Counted from the stretch's first letter, positions 39,904 through 49,630 are shown. The stretch is DNA of 64,000 nt from an uncultured Robinsoniella sp. (GCA_900539655.1 UQCR01000021.1:1-64000), one strand, 5' to 3'. The notes: generated by a model from the sequence alone, not told the origin. Made by a program: numbers and translations.

Positions 39904-41893
39904 GGAGAAGAATAAAAGTAAGCAGAGTATTATCTTTCCGATACTGATCATTGTGGTTTTCCTGATGTTGATCTTCCATACGGTATTGATGTATCAGGAA
40001 TACGTCAGTCCCAATCTGGACCGTCCAAGAGAGATTTATAAAATAGGGAGCAACAAAAGGGTAACCGGTGAGATCACTAAAGATACAAAGATAGAGCAGA
40101 GCTTCACCATGGAGCAAGTGGATTTTTCCGGTATCCGTCTTACTTTTGCCACTTATGACAGAAAAAACACCTCTCATCTAAATATACAGCTGAAAAATAA
40201 AACTACTGGAATGATGCTTGGAAACTGGGATATATCCAGTGAGGATTTAAAAGATAATACTCCTGTGGAACTGGTTCTGAAAAATACGGTTGAAGTAAAA
40301 GAAAAAGAAGAATATATCATAACGATTGCCTCTGAGGATGCGGCTGCGGGAAATGCAGTTACGGTATACCAATCGGATAAGTCAGTAAAAGGGCAGAAGT
40401 TGATTGTGGGAAGAGAAAAAAAAGAAGGAAGCCTGCATGTGACCTTTACTTATGGTGACCAGTCTTATCTGAGGATTTATTTTGTAGGAATAACGGTAGT
40501 CCTGTTTGCAATGCTGGTTTTAACATGGTTTTTGGGATACGGTATGAAGTGGGAAGCCCACAGGCTGTTCCTTTTAATGGGAATCTGCCTGGGCGTGCTC
40601 TATATCTTTATCCTTCCGCCTTATTCAACACCGGATGAGCAGGCGCATATCTATACTGCATATGCATTTTCTAACAGCCTGATGGGAAAAGAAGCGGTAA
40701 ATGAAGACGGCAATACCATAGCAAGGGAAGAAGACCTTTTAATGGGAGTTTTGGAGAAACGCCCGGATACGGAAACGTACGGCATGGTGGCTGATCATCT
40801 CTTTGATACAGCTGGCGGGAAGGAACTGTCTGCATTTCCAGGCGGTCCGCTGTCCGGTGTTCCGGGATTCGTATATACCCCGCAGATTATCGGGATTTCT
40901 CTTGCCCGTCTGCTGAATATAGGTAACGTAGGGCTATTGATGATAGGAAGGCTGTTTGCATTGGCTTTTTATCTGTTGTGCGGATATTTTGCAGTGAAGA
41001 AGATGCCATTTGCAAAAGTGCTGATGGTCACGGTTTTATTACTGCCCATATCCCTGGAATTAGGAGGCTCTTTTTCTTACGACTCCTTTATTATAGGGGT
41101 TTGTGCCTGGTTTACCGGACATTGCCTGTATCTTGCCTATGAAAAGAACAAGGTTCTGCGCTCAGACTGGATATTATTAATTATCCTGGCAGTTTTAATG
41201 TCACCCTGCAAGATTGTCTATGTGCTTTTATGCCTGCTGGTACTTTTGATCCCGGTGAAAAAGTCTGCAACCAGAATAGGGTGCATACTGGGAAGGTTAA
41301 GCGTTTGCGCAGGGGGCTTGCTGTCCCTGGCAGTCGTCCGGCTCGTTACCATGACAGAATATTTGAGCAGACAGGAAAATACTTTGTCTTATATAGAAAC
41401 TTCCGGGTACACTCTAAGTGAGTTGTTATCACAGCCGCTTACGATTATCCAGATGTATTATGATTCATTCCGTAAATATGGGGATTTTTATTTTGAAACA
41501 ATGATGGGGGGTCAACTGGGCTGGCTGGATATCCAAATCTCCGATGTTCTGATTTTTGCCCTGGCGATTATATTGGTTCTGGCTGTGCTTGCAAAAGAGA
41601 AAGAACCGTTTTATCTGGAAAAAAAGGATAAGTGGATTATGGCGCTGATCAGTGCAGGAGTGATTGGGGCGCTGATGATGGTATTTTTATTAACCTGGAC
41701 CCCATATGGATCTAAAGTCATTGAAGGAACCCAGGGAAGGTATTTCCTTCCGGTGCTGCCTCTTGTGGTACTTCTGCTGCGTAACAGGAACCTGACTCTG
41801 AAGAAAAGTATAAACATGAATCTGATTATGAGCGTTGGATTGATACAGTTTATGGTAGTCTGGGAAATATTCCAAAAAGTCATAACAAGATAG
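39896..41893 (+). CDS. DUF2142 membrane protein, putative lipid-linked-sugar glycosyltransferase
   Basis: This 665-residue integral membrane protein has one N-terminal TM (about 13-33), an extracytoplasmic beta-rich domain (about 40-195) and about ten further membrane segments. The hallmark P-P-Y-S-T-P-D-E-Q-A-H near residue 240 is the DUF2142 motif, comparable to the acidic catalytic loop of GT-C glycosyltransferases. It probably uses the polyprenyl-linked sugar made by the GT2 at 38709 to decorate a surface polymer, by analogy with GtrA/B-type systems (inference). It is tightly coupled to the DUF2304 gene. Confidence 0.8.
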   Translation: MYREKNKSKQSIIFPILIIVVFLMLIFHTVLMYQEYVSPNLDRPREIYKIGSNKRVTGEITKDTKIEQSFTMEQVDFSGIRLTFATYDRKNTSHLNIQLKNKTTGMMLGNWDISSEDLKDNTPVELVLKNTVEVKEKEEYIITIASEDAAAGNAVTVYQSDKSVKGQKLIVGREKKEGSLHVTFTYGDQSYLRIYFVGITVVLFAMLVLTWFLGYGMKWEAHRLFLLMGICLGVLYIFILPPYSTPDEQAHIYTAYAFSNSLMGKEAVNEDGNTIAREEDLLMGVLEKRPDTETYGMVADHLFDTAGGKELSAFPGGPLSGVPGFVYTPQIIGISLARLLNIGNVGLLMIGRLFALAFYLLCGYFAVKKMPFAKVLMVTVLLLPISLELGGSFSYDSFIIGVCAWFTGHCLYLAYEKNKVLRSDWILLIILAVLMSPCKIVYVLLCLLVLLIPVKKSATRIGCILGRLSVCAGGLLSLAVVRLVTMTEYLSRQENTLSYIETSGYTLSELLSQPLTIIQMYYDSFRKYGDFYFETMMGGQLGWLDIQISDVLIFALAIILVLAVLAKEKEPFYLEKKDKWIMALISAGVIGALMMVFLLTWTPYGSKVIEGTQGRYFLPVLPLVVLLLRNRNLTLKKSINMNLIMSVGLIQFMVVWEIFQKVITR

Positions 41894-41929
41894 TCTTATA
41901 TGTACATGAAAATAAAGGAGAATAAAAAC

Positions 41930-42784
41930 ATGAAAATTTTAGTAACAGGATGCAACGGACAATTAGGAAGAGCAATTAATCAGCAGTATGCAAACGATTC
42001 GGATGTGGAAATCATTAATACGGATGTATTCCAGCCAGATGTGATGGAACTGGATATCACGGACATTAACAAGGTTCTGTCTACTATTGAGGAAGTAAAG
42101 CCGGATGTAATTGTTAACTGTGCGGCTCATACTGCGGTAGATCTCTGTGAATCCCAACAGGATGCGGCATACCGGATCAATGCCATCGGTCCCAGAAACT
42201 TAAGTATAGCTGCTTCTAAAGTTGGGGCTAAAATGGTACATGTTTCTACCGACTATGTATTTGAAGGAAACGGATCGAAACCATATATGGAATTTGATAC
42301 GCCGAATCCCCAGGGAATGTACGGTGCGACAAAACTGGCGGGAGAACAGTTTGTTCAGCAGTTTGCGAAAGAATACTTTATTATACGTACTGCATGGCTT
42401 TATGGAGAAGGTAAGAATTTTGTGAAAACCATGCTTCGCCTTGCAGAGACAAACGATACGGTAAGGGTAGTGGGAGATCAGTATGGAACGCCTACCAGCG
42501 CGGTAGAACTGGCAAAAGCAATTAAATACCTCATTCCTACCTCTAATTATGGGATTTTCCACGGTACCTGTGAGGGCATGTGCAGCTGGGCAGATTTTGC
42601 AAAAGAAATTTTCCGTCTTGCGGGTAAGGATACAAAGGTGGATTATATAACAACTGCCGAATACCCCACACCGGCAGTTCGTCCGGCATATTCGGTACTG
42701 GAAAACTATATGCTCAAGCTTACAACTGACTTCAGCTTTGCATCCTGGGAAGATGCCCTGGCTGCATATATGAAGACACTGTAG
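41930..42784 (+). CDS. rfbD: dTDP-4-dehydrorhamnose reductase
   Basis: This 284-residue short-chain reductase (RmlD/RfbD) has the N-terminal Rossmann loop G-C-N-G-Q-L-G, V-S-T-D-Y-V-F-E-G and the catalytic tyrosine in M-Y-G-A-T-K-L-A-G. It makes dTDP-L-rhamnose, the last step of the pathway. RmlA, RmlB and RmlC are not in the window and must be elsewhere. The ATG at 41930 has an AAGGAG site; the open frame starting at 41900 lies before it. Rhamnose is therefore a likely component of the surface polymer. Confidence 0.92.
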   Translation: MKILVTGCNGQLGRAINQQYANDSDVEIINTDVFQPDVMELDITDINKVLSTIEEVKPDVIVNCAAHTAVDLCESQQDAAYRINAIGPRNLSIAASKVGAKMVHVSTDYVFEGNGSKPYMEFDTPNPQGMYGATKLAGEQFVQQFAKEYFIIRTAWLYGEGKNFVKTMLRLAETNDTVRVVGDQYGTPTSAVELAKAIKYLIPTSNYGIFHGTCEGMCSWADFAKEIFRLAGKDTKVDYITTAEYPTPAVRPAYSVLENYMLKLTTDFSFASWEDALAAYMKTL

Positions 42785-42917
42785 TAGTTTCGTAAAGGGC
42801 GGTGCATCACCTGTACAGTCCGTTAAAAGACGCTGAACATGAAATGGCAGGCACGATAGCCAACTGCGGCTTTTGGTTTGCGAAATACTTATATAAAGAA
42901 GAAAAAGGTGGTAGGAC

Positions 42918-43955
42918 GTGTATCTGGTAAAAGCCTTACTCATCCTCCTGTGGTTTGCAGTAATTCCGGTGTGTATCGGCATGCTGTTTACCCGGGTGGA
43001 AGACAGAGAAAAAAATAGTTTAAAAATGGCGGCGCTGTATGGTTATATAACAATGTTTGCCGTGTTTGAAGTGCTGGCACTTCCCCTGATCTTTGCAGAG
43101 GTCAGTTTTCATATACTGATGTATGCCTATGGAGGAAGTATGCTGCTGCTAGCAGTGGTTTCCATTATTTTAAATGTCAGAAGAACCAAAGAGATGGTAT
43201 TATTCCAGTTTAAGAGCGTGAAAGAAACGCCCTGGTCTGTCTATCTTGCCCTGATACTCATTGCAGTGCAGATAGGTGCATACCTGATTTTCAGGCTGGA
43301 TGATCTGGATGATGCTTTTTACGTAGCTACGGCTACTACTACCGTGCATACTAATGGGATGTTTCGCTTTGACGCCTATACGGGAGACCTGTTGAAGAGC
43401 CTGCCATCCCGTTATGTGCTTTCTCCATTTCCAATTTTCCTGGCATTTATCAGTGAAAGTGTGCAGATGCATCCGGCGATTGTTGCACATACAATCATGC
43501 CTGTATTTTTTATACCTTTGGCATACATCGTTTATTCTCTTCTGGGGCAGAAATTGTTTGGAGGAGACCGTAAAGCCACTGGGATATTCCTGTGCTTCCT
43601 TTCTGTGATACACCTGTTTTCCTATTATTCCGTATACACTCAGGGGACGTTTATGCTTGTGCGGATCTGGCAGGGAAAAGCGGTTCTGGCGGCGATTCTG
43701 CTTCCGGCACTTTTTTATATGTGTATCCGTCTGTTGAAGGAAAAAGGCAGCCTTCGGGAATGGTCTTTGCTGCTGGGAATTCTGCTTTCCTGTTGTCTGG
43801 TATCTTCCATGGGAATTATGCTGGCGCCGATTATGGTGGGCATCTTCGCAATTCTGTATGGAATTGGGGGCAAAGACCCAGGAAAATTTATAAAAGCAGT
43901 CATATGCTGCATTCCTTGTCTGATCTGTGCGGGAATGTATCTGTTGATACGTTAG
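42918..43955 (+). CDS. Polytopic membrane protein (DUF6077-like, first part)
   Basis: This 345-residue protein has about nine hydrophobic segments starting at the extreme N-terminus. A GTG start follows GGTGGTAGG. The loop R-L-D-D-L-D-D-A-F-Y near residue 125 resembles the acidic loop of GT-C-fold membrane glycosyltransferases, so it may be a polymer-modifying enzyme. The resemblance to DUF6077 is from memory and weak. It ends 12 bp before another membrane protein; together they have the length of a single GT-C enzyme (614 residues), so an old split is possible. Confidence 0.65.
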   Translation: MYLVKALLILLWFAVIPVCIGMLFTRVEDREKNSLKMAALYGYITMFAVFEVLALPLIFAEVSFHILMYAYGGSMLLLAVVSIILNVRRTKEMVLFQFKSVKETPWSVYLALILIAVQIGAYLIFRLDDLDDAFYVATATTTVHTNGMFRFDAYTGDLLKSLPSRYVLSPFPIFLAFISESVQMHPAIVAHTIMPVFFIPLAYIVYSLLGQKLFGGDRKATGIFLCFLSVIHLFSYYSVYTQGTFMLVRIWQGKAVLAAILLPALFYMCIRLLKEKGSLREWSLLLGILLSCCLVSSMGIMLAPIMVGIFAILYGIGGKDPGKFIKAVICCIPCLICAGMYLLIR

Positions 43956-43967
43956 GAGGCTGTATAC

Positions 43968-44777
43968 ATGCTGGAGATATTTGGATTGACATTAGAACGA
44001 TACAGGATGTATGTAGCTGACAGCATGCATGTGGGATTATTTCTTGCAGCAATAATCTACATCGCCTGTAGCAAAGTGGAAAAAGAAAATAAAAAATTAT
44101 TTGTAGGTTATGCAGTTACTTTCGGAGTGATCTGCTTCTGCCCTCTGACTGCTAAGATAATTATGGATTATTGCGTGGGAAGAGATGTTTACTGGAGAAT
44201 GTTCTGGCTTCTGCCCATACCCCTTGTTCTGGCTTATGTAGGGGTTAGAGCCTGGTATTCACAGGATGGCAGACTTAAAAGAGCCCTTATGTTTGTGGCT
44301 TTGACTGGTGTTCTTGCTGTAACTGGAAATTTCGTCTATGTACCGGGAACCGTTCTTCATCAGACAGAGAATCTGCAGAAGCTGCCGTCGGCGGCAAATG
44401 CGGTCAGTGATATTATTGTGAAGAACCGAGGCGAAGGCGAGACGGTAAAAGCGGTAGTTCCCGATGATCTGGCAGGCTATATACGCCAGTACGATGCCAG
44501 CATTGGCCTGGCATATGGAAGAAAGGGAAAATACAGCAAGAGAGACAGGAAGATTCATGAACAGATGATAGCCGAAAATCCCAATTTCAGGATCATAATC
44601 AAGCAGGCGAGGAAGGCTGGATGCAATTATCTGGTGTATTACGACACACCGGATTCGAAAGAGAAAATAGAATCCAGAAAGTTTAAGGAAATTGGACAGA
44701 CCAATGGTTATATAATCTATAAGGATACTGAACCGTTACCACAGAAAGAAGAGACAGCGAATACCAATACTACCTGA
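43968..44777 (+). CDS. Membrane protein, possible second half of GT-C-like enzyme
   Basis: This 269-residue protein has four or five hydrophobic segments (about 22-40, 48-65, 75-95, 106-125) and a soluble C-terminal domain (about 130-269) rich in charged residues. A TAGGAGG site that overlaps the stop of the preceding gene drives the ATG at 43968. Membrane segments plus a C-terminal soluble domain match the distal half of many GT-C glycosyltransferases. I cannot name a family with confidence. Confidence 0.65.
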   Translation: MLEIFGLTLERYRMYVADSMHVGLFLAAIIYIACSKVEKENKKLFVGYAVTFGVICFCPLTAKIIMDYCVGRDVYWRMFWLLPIPLVLAYVGVRAWYSQDGRLKRALMFVALTGVLAVTGNFVYVPGTVLHQTENLQKLPSAANAVSDIIVKNRGEGETVKAVVPDDLAGYIRQYDASIGLAYGRKGKYSKRDRKIHEQMIAENPNFRIIIKQARKAGCNYLVYYDTPDSKEKIESRKFKEIGQTNGYIIYKDTEPLPQKEETANTNTT

Positions 44778-44796
44778 GATTGCCACGTCTTTTTTG

Positions 44797-44825
44797 TTGA
44801 ATTTTTGTAAATTTTGTTGTAAGAT
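44797..44825 (+). promoter_or_regulatory. Promoter of the WcaJ-like gene
   Basis: TTGAAT (44797-44802) and TAAGAT (44820-44825) are 17 bp apart, leaving a 70-nt leader before the GTG start at 44902. Confidence 0.6.
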
Positions 44826-44901
44826 AGAGTCTGGTACAGCATTACTGGTAACGAAGTATGAGTATAAAGAACCATTGAAAAATAAAGAGGGGTAAATATT
44901 A

Positions 44902-46296
44902 GTGGAGAGAAGAGAACAATATAAAAGAGTCATCATGTTTTTTGCTTCTGCGCTTATTCTGGCAGTACAGACAGCAATATATGCATATGTCTGGTTTTCC
45001 TATTATGACTCCAGAGGGGTTATCCGTACCACGTTTGTAAGAGGTAACTGGGTAGTTGTGGGAATGTATGCACTGATGCTGTTTTTCTTCTACAAATTGT
45101 ACGGGGGATTCAAGGTAGGCTATCTGAGGGTGCTTGACGTACTCTATTCCCAGATTGCTTCCGTATTATGTGTAAACGGAATAACTTATCTGCAGATGGC
45201 ATTGATTGGACGCTGGACTTTGGGGGCACATATACTGCCCATGTTTTATGTTACGGCTATCGATTTGGTGATCGTCGTACTGTGGGTGCTTATGATGCGC
45301 TGGATTTATGTGCATATATACCCGCCGAGGAAGATGCTGCTTATTTACGGAGAGAAAAATCCAAAGGATCTGATCCGCAAGATTTCCTCCAGAGAAGATA
45401 AATATGATATCTGTGAGTCCATCCATCTGGGTGACGGCATGGATAAGCTCAAAAGTAAAATTGACTGTTACAAAGCGGTAATTCTGGGAGATATGTCATC
45501 CCATGAGAGAAATCTGCTGTTAAAATACTGTTTTGAAAAAGATATCAGGTGTTACTGTATTCCAAAGATATCGGATGTTATGATTATGAGTTCAGACAGC
45601 ATTCATCTCTTTGATACACCGCTTCTGCTGTTCCGCAACAGAGGCCTGACCATTGAACAGAAGATAGCAAAACGTTTGACCGACCTTATCATTTCCGGTA
45701 TTGGTGTGGTAATTGCATCGCCGTTTATGCTGGTGATTGCAATTTTAATCAAGTGCTACGACAGGGGTCCTGTATTTTACCGTCAGGAGCGACTGACGGA
45801 GCGCGGCAGGACATTTTATGTATTGAAGTTTCGAAGTATGAGGGTAGACTCCGAGAAAGAGGGCGCACGTCTTGCCATGAAGCAGGACAACAGGGTAACA
45901 CCCGTTGGAAAGGTGCTGCGTAACATTCATTTTGATGAGCTGCCTCAGCTGTTTAATATTTTGAAAGGGGATATGTCTCTGGTAGGACCAAGACCGGAGC
46001 GTCCGCAGATTACAAAGGAATATAAAGAAAAGATTCCGGAGTTCGATTACCGGTTAAAGGTAAAGGCCGGACTCACCGGATATGCACAGGTGTATGGTAA
46101 GTATAATACCACTCCTTACGATAAGCTGAAACTGGATTTAGCGTATATTGAAAATTATACCTATCTTTTGGACTGGAAGCTTATGCTGATGACAGTGAAA
46201 ATTCTCTTTCAGAAAGAAAATACGGAAGGAGTAGAGGCATGGCAGGTGACAGCGGCGACAAAAGAGGAAGAAGCGAAAAAAGAGAACAAACAGTAA
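44902..46296 (+). CDS. Undecaprenyl-phosphate sugar phosphotransferase (WcaJ/RfbP-like)
   Basis: This 464-residue polyprenyl glycosylphosphotransferase has four N-terminal membrane segments (about 12-130), a CoA-binding-like domain (about 145-240), and a C-terminal bacterial sugar transferase domain with its own membrane helix (about 255-450). Motifs include K-F-R-S-M-R, D-E-L-P-Q-L-F-N and S-L-V-G-P-R-P-E. It starts the polymer repeat unit by placing a sugar-1-phosphate on undecaprenyl phosphate. A GTG start follows GAGGGG. The gene overlaps the next by 58 bp. Confidence 0.93.
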   Translation: MERREQYKRVIMFFASALILAVQTAIYAYVWFSYYDSRGVIRTTFVRGNWVVVGMYALMLFFFYKLYGGFKVGYLRVLDVLYSQIASVLCVNGITYLQMALIGRWTLGAHILPMFYVTAIDLVIVVLWVLMMRWIYVHIYPPRKMLLIYGEKNPKDLIRKISSREDKYDICESIHLGDGMDKLKSKIDCYKAVILGDMSSHERNLLLKYCFEKDIRCYCIPKISDVMIMSSDSIHLFDTPLLLFRNRGLTIEQKIAKRLTDLIISGIGVVIASPFMLVIAILIKCYDRGPVFYRQERLTERGRTFYVLKFRSMRVDSEKEGARLAMKQDNRVTPVGKVLRNIHFDELPQLFNILKGDMSLVGPRPERPQITKEYKEKIPEFDYRLKVKAGLTGYAQVYGKYNTTPYDKLKLDLAYIENYTYLLDWKLMLMTVKILFQKENTEGVEAWQVTAATKEEEAKKENKQ

Positions 46297-47144
46297 AGAA
46301 AGATGCGAAACAGTTACAACAAATAAATAAATATTCTGTATTGATGTCTGTATATAAAAAGGAAGAGCCGGAATTTTTTAAAGCGGCAATCTCCAGCATG
46401 ATGGAACAGACAGTGCTTCCAGACCAGTTTGTACTGGTCTGTGACGGACCATTAACAGAAGCGTTAGACGAAGTGGTGGAACATTTCCAGGAGCAATATC
46501 CGGAGGTGTTCCTTGTTGTACGTTTAAAGGAGTGTGGAGGTCTGGGACCGGCCCTGCAGACTGGAATCAAACATTGCAGGAATGAACTGATCGCCCGTAT
46601 GGACAGCGACGATATCAGCCGGCGTGACCGCTGTGAAAAGCAGCTCTATATCTTCCATAAAAAACAAGTGGATATTATTGGCGGGATTATCGAGGAGTTT
46701 GCAAGTGATATGCATGAGATTTCAGGAAAGAGGGTAACGCCCAGAACCAATGAGGCAATCTTAAAATGTGCAGGCAGAAGGAATCCTTTTAACCATGTAA
46801 CGGTGATGTACCGCAAGAGCGCAGTGACAGGAGCCGGAGGTTATCAGGACTTCCCGTACTTTGAAGATTATTACCTTTGGGCACGGATGTTGAAAAATGG
46901 TGCAGTTGGATATAATATACAGGAGCCGTTGGTTTATGTGCGGACCGGAGAGAGCATGTTTGCAAGGCGGGGCGGTATGGCGTATGCAAAACTGGCAGTG
47001 AAGTTCCGGTGGTATTTAAAAAAAGCCGGGATTTCTACCTGGCGGGATTTTCTGGTCTCCGCAGGGGGACAGGTTTTGATCTGCGTTTTGCCCAATGGTT
47101 TCCGGAAAAAATTCTATGAAGTAATTCTGAGAAAGACAAAATAG
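46239..47144 (+). CDS. Glycosyltransferase family 2 (rhamnosyl/galactosyl-like)
   Basis: This 301-residue GT2 begins its catalytic domain at Y-S-V-L-M-S-V-Y-K-K-E (about 32-42), with the metal motif R-M-D-S-D-D and a C-terminal F-E-D-Y-Y-L-W acidic loop. A 30-residue charged N-terminal extension lies in the overlap with the previous gene; an AAGGAG site supports the ATG at 46239, and there is no better start nearer the domain. It probably adds the second sugar of the unit. Confidence 0.87.
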   Translation: MAGDSGDKRGRSEKREQTVKKDAKQLQQINKYSVLMSVYKKEEPEFFKAAISSMMEQTVLPDQFVLVCDGPLTEALDEVVEHFQEQYPEVFLVVRLKECGGLGPALQTGIKHCRNELIARMDSDDISRRDRCEKQLYIFHKKQVDIIGGIIEEFASDMHEISGKRVTPRTNEAILKCAGRRNPFNHVTVMYRKSAVTGAGGYQDFPYFEDYYLWARMLKNGAVGYNIQEPLVYVRTGESMFARRGGMAYAKLAVKFRWYLKKAGISTWRDFLVSAGGQVLICVLPNGFRKKFYEVILRKTK

Positions 47145-47152
47145 GAGCGTTT

Positions 47153-48340
47153 ATGGTTAAAGGAAAAGTAAAGCGGAAAATTTATTTTGCCGGAGGATCC
47201 GTATTATCGGCAGTGAATAAAATAATTCCCAAAAATAAAAGAAAAATTCTGATCTTCTGTAAAGGAGAACTTTACGATAACAGCGAAACGCTGTTTGGTT
47301 ATCTGATGCGTCATAAATATTACGAAAAATATGAAATTGTCTGCGCGGTTGGAAAACCTCAGGATTATCAGAAACTAGTTAGAAAAAATGTACGTTTTGT
47401 GAATTTAGCGGGAAGCTTAAAGGAAATTATGACCGCTGGGTTTATTTTTTATCACGGGGAAATTTTGGCTATTATGCCTACGAAAGATCAGGTGTCTGTG
47501 GACTACTGGCATGGAACTCCTTTAAAAAAGATCAATCATATGCTGGAGGACAAGCTTGGAGACTACCACTATGATTTTTTCACTTATTTAACGGCACCAA
47601 GTGAAATGTTCCGCCCTATTATGGCGGAGGCTTTTGATTGTAAACTGAATCAGGTAGTCATTGCCGGACATCCCAGAAATGATGATCTGTTTTCTAAAAA
47701 AGATGAATTTCATAAGCTGGGCCTTGTAAAAGAAGATTATAATAAGGTATTTGCATGGATGCCCACCTACCGGATTTCACGGGATAAACTGATTATGGAT
47801 TCCAGTGAGGATTTTGTGAAAAATGCAGGGATTCCACTGTTCCATACCGCAGAGAGCTTTACAAAATTAAATGCTTATATGGAGGCGCATAACAGCCTTC
47901 TTCTGATTAAACTCCATCCGGCACAGAATCTGGAAGCACTGGCGGTTAAAGATATGAGCCACATTAAAATTTTAACCAATGCTTATCTGGATCAGAAGAG
48001 AGTCCGTTTGTACCGTCTGTTAAAAGACACTGACGCTTTGATTACCGATTATTCATCTGTTTATTTTGATTATTTGCTTCTGGATAAACCGGAAGCCTTT
48101 ATCATAGAGGATATGAAGGAATATGGAAGCCACCGGGGATTTGTGGTGGACAATCCTCTGGATTATATGCCGGGAGAGATTATTGAGAGCCAGGACGGTT
48201 TCTATGGATTTTTAGATGATTGTATTGCAGGTGTGGATTCTTATCAGGAAAAACGCCGGGATATTAATGATAAGGTAAATCACTACAAAGGCGGAGGAAA
48301 TTGTCAGAGGATGTTAGAACTGGCAGGAATCCGCAAATAG
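47153..48340 (+). CDS. CDP-polyol phosphotransferase (TagF-like), copy 1
   Basis: This 395-residue glycerophosphotransferase-family enzyme has W-H-G-T-P-L-K (near 120), A-G-H-P-R-N-D, K-L-H-P and I-T-D-Y-S-S-V-Y-F-D-Y motifs that bind the CDP-alcohol donor. It would add glycerol- or ribitol-phosphate to the growing teichoic acid at the membrane. It is the shortest and most divergent of three copies and probably a primase-like (TagB) or single-unit transferase. The AGGAGC site lies just upstream. Copy 2 follows after 13 bp. Confidence 0.88.
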   Translation: MVKGKVKRKIYFAGGSVLSAVNKIIPKNKRKILIFCKGELYDNSETLFGYLMRHKYYEKYEIVCAVGKPQDYQKLVRKNVRFVNLAGSLKEIMTAGFIFYHGEILAIMPTKDQVSVDYWHGTPLKKINHMLEDKLGDYHYDFFTYLTAPSEMFRPIMAEAFDCKLNQVVIAGHPRNDDLFSKKDEFHKLGLVKEDYNKVFAWMPTYRISRDKLIMDSSEDFVKNAGIPLFHTAESFTKLNAYMEAHNSLLLIKLHPAQNLEALAVKDMSHIKILTNAYLDQKRVRLYRLLKDTDALITDYSSVYFDYLLLDKPEAFIIEDMKEYGSHRGFVVDNPLDYMPGEIIESQDGFYGFLDDCIAGVDSYQEKRRDINDKVNHYKGGGNCQRMLELAGIRK

Positions 48341-48353
48341 GAGTATGGAATCC

Positions 48354-49601
48354 ATGAAAAAAGAAATACTGAAAATATTAAGTGCCAATCCGGCTGTACG
48401 GGAAGGCTGTGTAAGGCTGCGCAGTTTTTACCGGAGAACGCGTAATAAACTGGAGTATGAAAGGCGTTATGCAACCCAGGAAAACCTGATTTTATTTGAG
48501 TCATACAAAGGCAGGAATTACAGCTGCAGTCCCAGAGCTGTCTATGAAGAAATGATCCGGGACAGCAGGTATGATGATTTTAAGAAGGTCTGGGCGTTTG
48601 AAGATCCGGAGTGTTACGGGGATTTGGCAAAACGGAAAGATACCATCGTGGTACGCCATAGAAGCAAGAAGTATTTTCGTTATGCGGCTCAGGCGAAATA
48701 CTGGGTAACGAACAGCAGAATGCTGGATGAGATTCAGAAAAAAAAGGATCAGGTCTATATCCAGTGCTGGCATGGCACACCGCTAAAGCGTTTGGGTTTT
48801 GATGTAAAAGTGCATAAGGGCGGAGCGCAGGAAGAACGGGAACTGAACAGGGAGTATGAATACGATGCAATGAAATACGACTATATTATTTCCCCGTCCC
48901 CATTTTATACGGAAAAGATTACTTCTGCATTTAACCTGAAAGCGCTGGGGAAAGAAGATATATTTGTAGAAAAAGGATATCCCAGAAATGATTTCCTTTA
49001 TCAGTATACAGAAGAGCAGGCAGATGAAGTCAGGAGAAAACTTGGCATTCCCCAGGGGAAAAAAGTGATTCTGTATGCTCCGACATGGCGTGACAGCATG
49101 CAGGAAGTGGGCGTAGGCTGTACCTATAGCCTGGGTCTGGATTTTACGGTTCTGCAGAAAGAATTCCAGGAAGAATGTGTGATCTTGTTTCGGACCCACT
49201 ACTTCATTAAAAACGTCATTGATCTGAAACAGTATGAGGGATTTGTCTTTGATGTTTCTGATTATGGAGATATCAATGATCTGTACATTATCAGCGATTT
49301 GCTGATGACGGATTATTCCAGCGTCTTTTTTGATTACGCGAACCTGAAACGGCCAATCATTTATTATATGTATGATTTTGAGCAGTATAAAAATGAAATG
49401 AGGGACTTCTATATCGATATCGATACCCTTCCTGGCAGATTAATTAAAACAGAAGGGGAATTGCCCGGTGCAATAAGGGAAGCCTTGGATGTAAGCCCCT
49501 GGGATGAAAAGTACAGCCGGTTTAATGAGATCTACAATCCTCACAGCGGGGAAAATGCAAGCCGGGCGGTACTGGAGACCTGTATCGGGCTTCACCGGTA
49601 G
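48354..49601 (+). CDS. CDP-polyol phosphotransferase (TagF-like), copy 2
   Basis: This enzyme of about 415 residues has W-H-G-T-P-L-K-R-L, K-G-Y-P-R-N-D-F, Y-A-P-T-W-R-D, F-R-T-H-Y and T-D-Y-S-S-V-F-F-D-Y-A. It is clearly closer to copy 3 (51748) than to copy 1. The AGGAG site is 10 nt from the ATG at 48354 and only 1 nt from an in-frame ATG at 48345; I prefer 48354. It would polymerise or extend the polyol-phosphate chain from CDP-glycerol made by the TagD downstream. Confidence 0.88.
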   Translation: MKKEILKILSANPAVREGCVRLRSFYRRTRNKLEYERRYATQENLILFESYKGRNYSCSPRAVYEEMIRDSRYDDFKKVWAFEDPECYGDLAKRKDTIVVRHRSKKYFRYAAQAKYWVTNSRMLDEIQKKKDQVYIQCWHGTPLKRLGFDVKVHKGGAQEERELNREYEYDAMKYDYIISPSPFYTEKITSAFNLKALGKEDIFVEKGYPRNDFLYQYTEEQADEVRRKLGIPQGKKVILYAPTWRDSMQEVGVGCTYSLGLDFTVLQKEFQEECVILFRTHYFIKNVIDLKQYEGFVFDVSDYGDINDLYIISDLLMTDYSSVFFDYANLKRPIIYYMYDFEQYKNEMRDFYIDIDTLPGRLIKTEGELPGAIREALDVSPWDEKYSRFNEIYNPHSGENASRAVLETCIGLHR

Positions 49602-49630
49602 TTGCACCTGGAAATGTTGTATGATATAAT
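49602..49630 (+). promoter_or_regulatory. Promoter of tagD-tagGH operon
   Basis: TTGCAC (49602-49607) and a perfect TATAAT (49625-49630) are 17 bp apart, directly after the stop of the previous gene. The leader to tagD is about 170 nt. Confidence 0.75.

Noticed and set aside
42200..42982. 260-codon minus-strand frame opposite rfbD
   Set aside because: It is a shadow of a well-supported gene; Cys- and His-rich composition is typical of antisense translation and there is no ribosome site.
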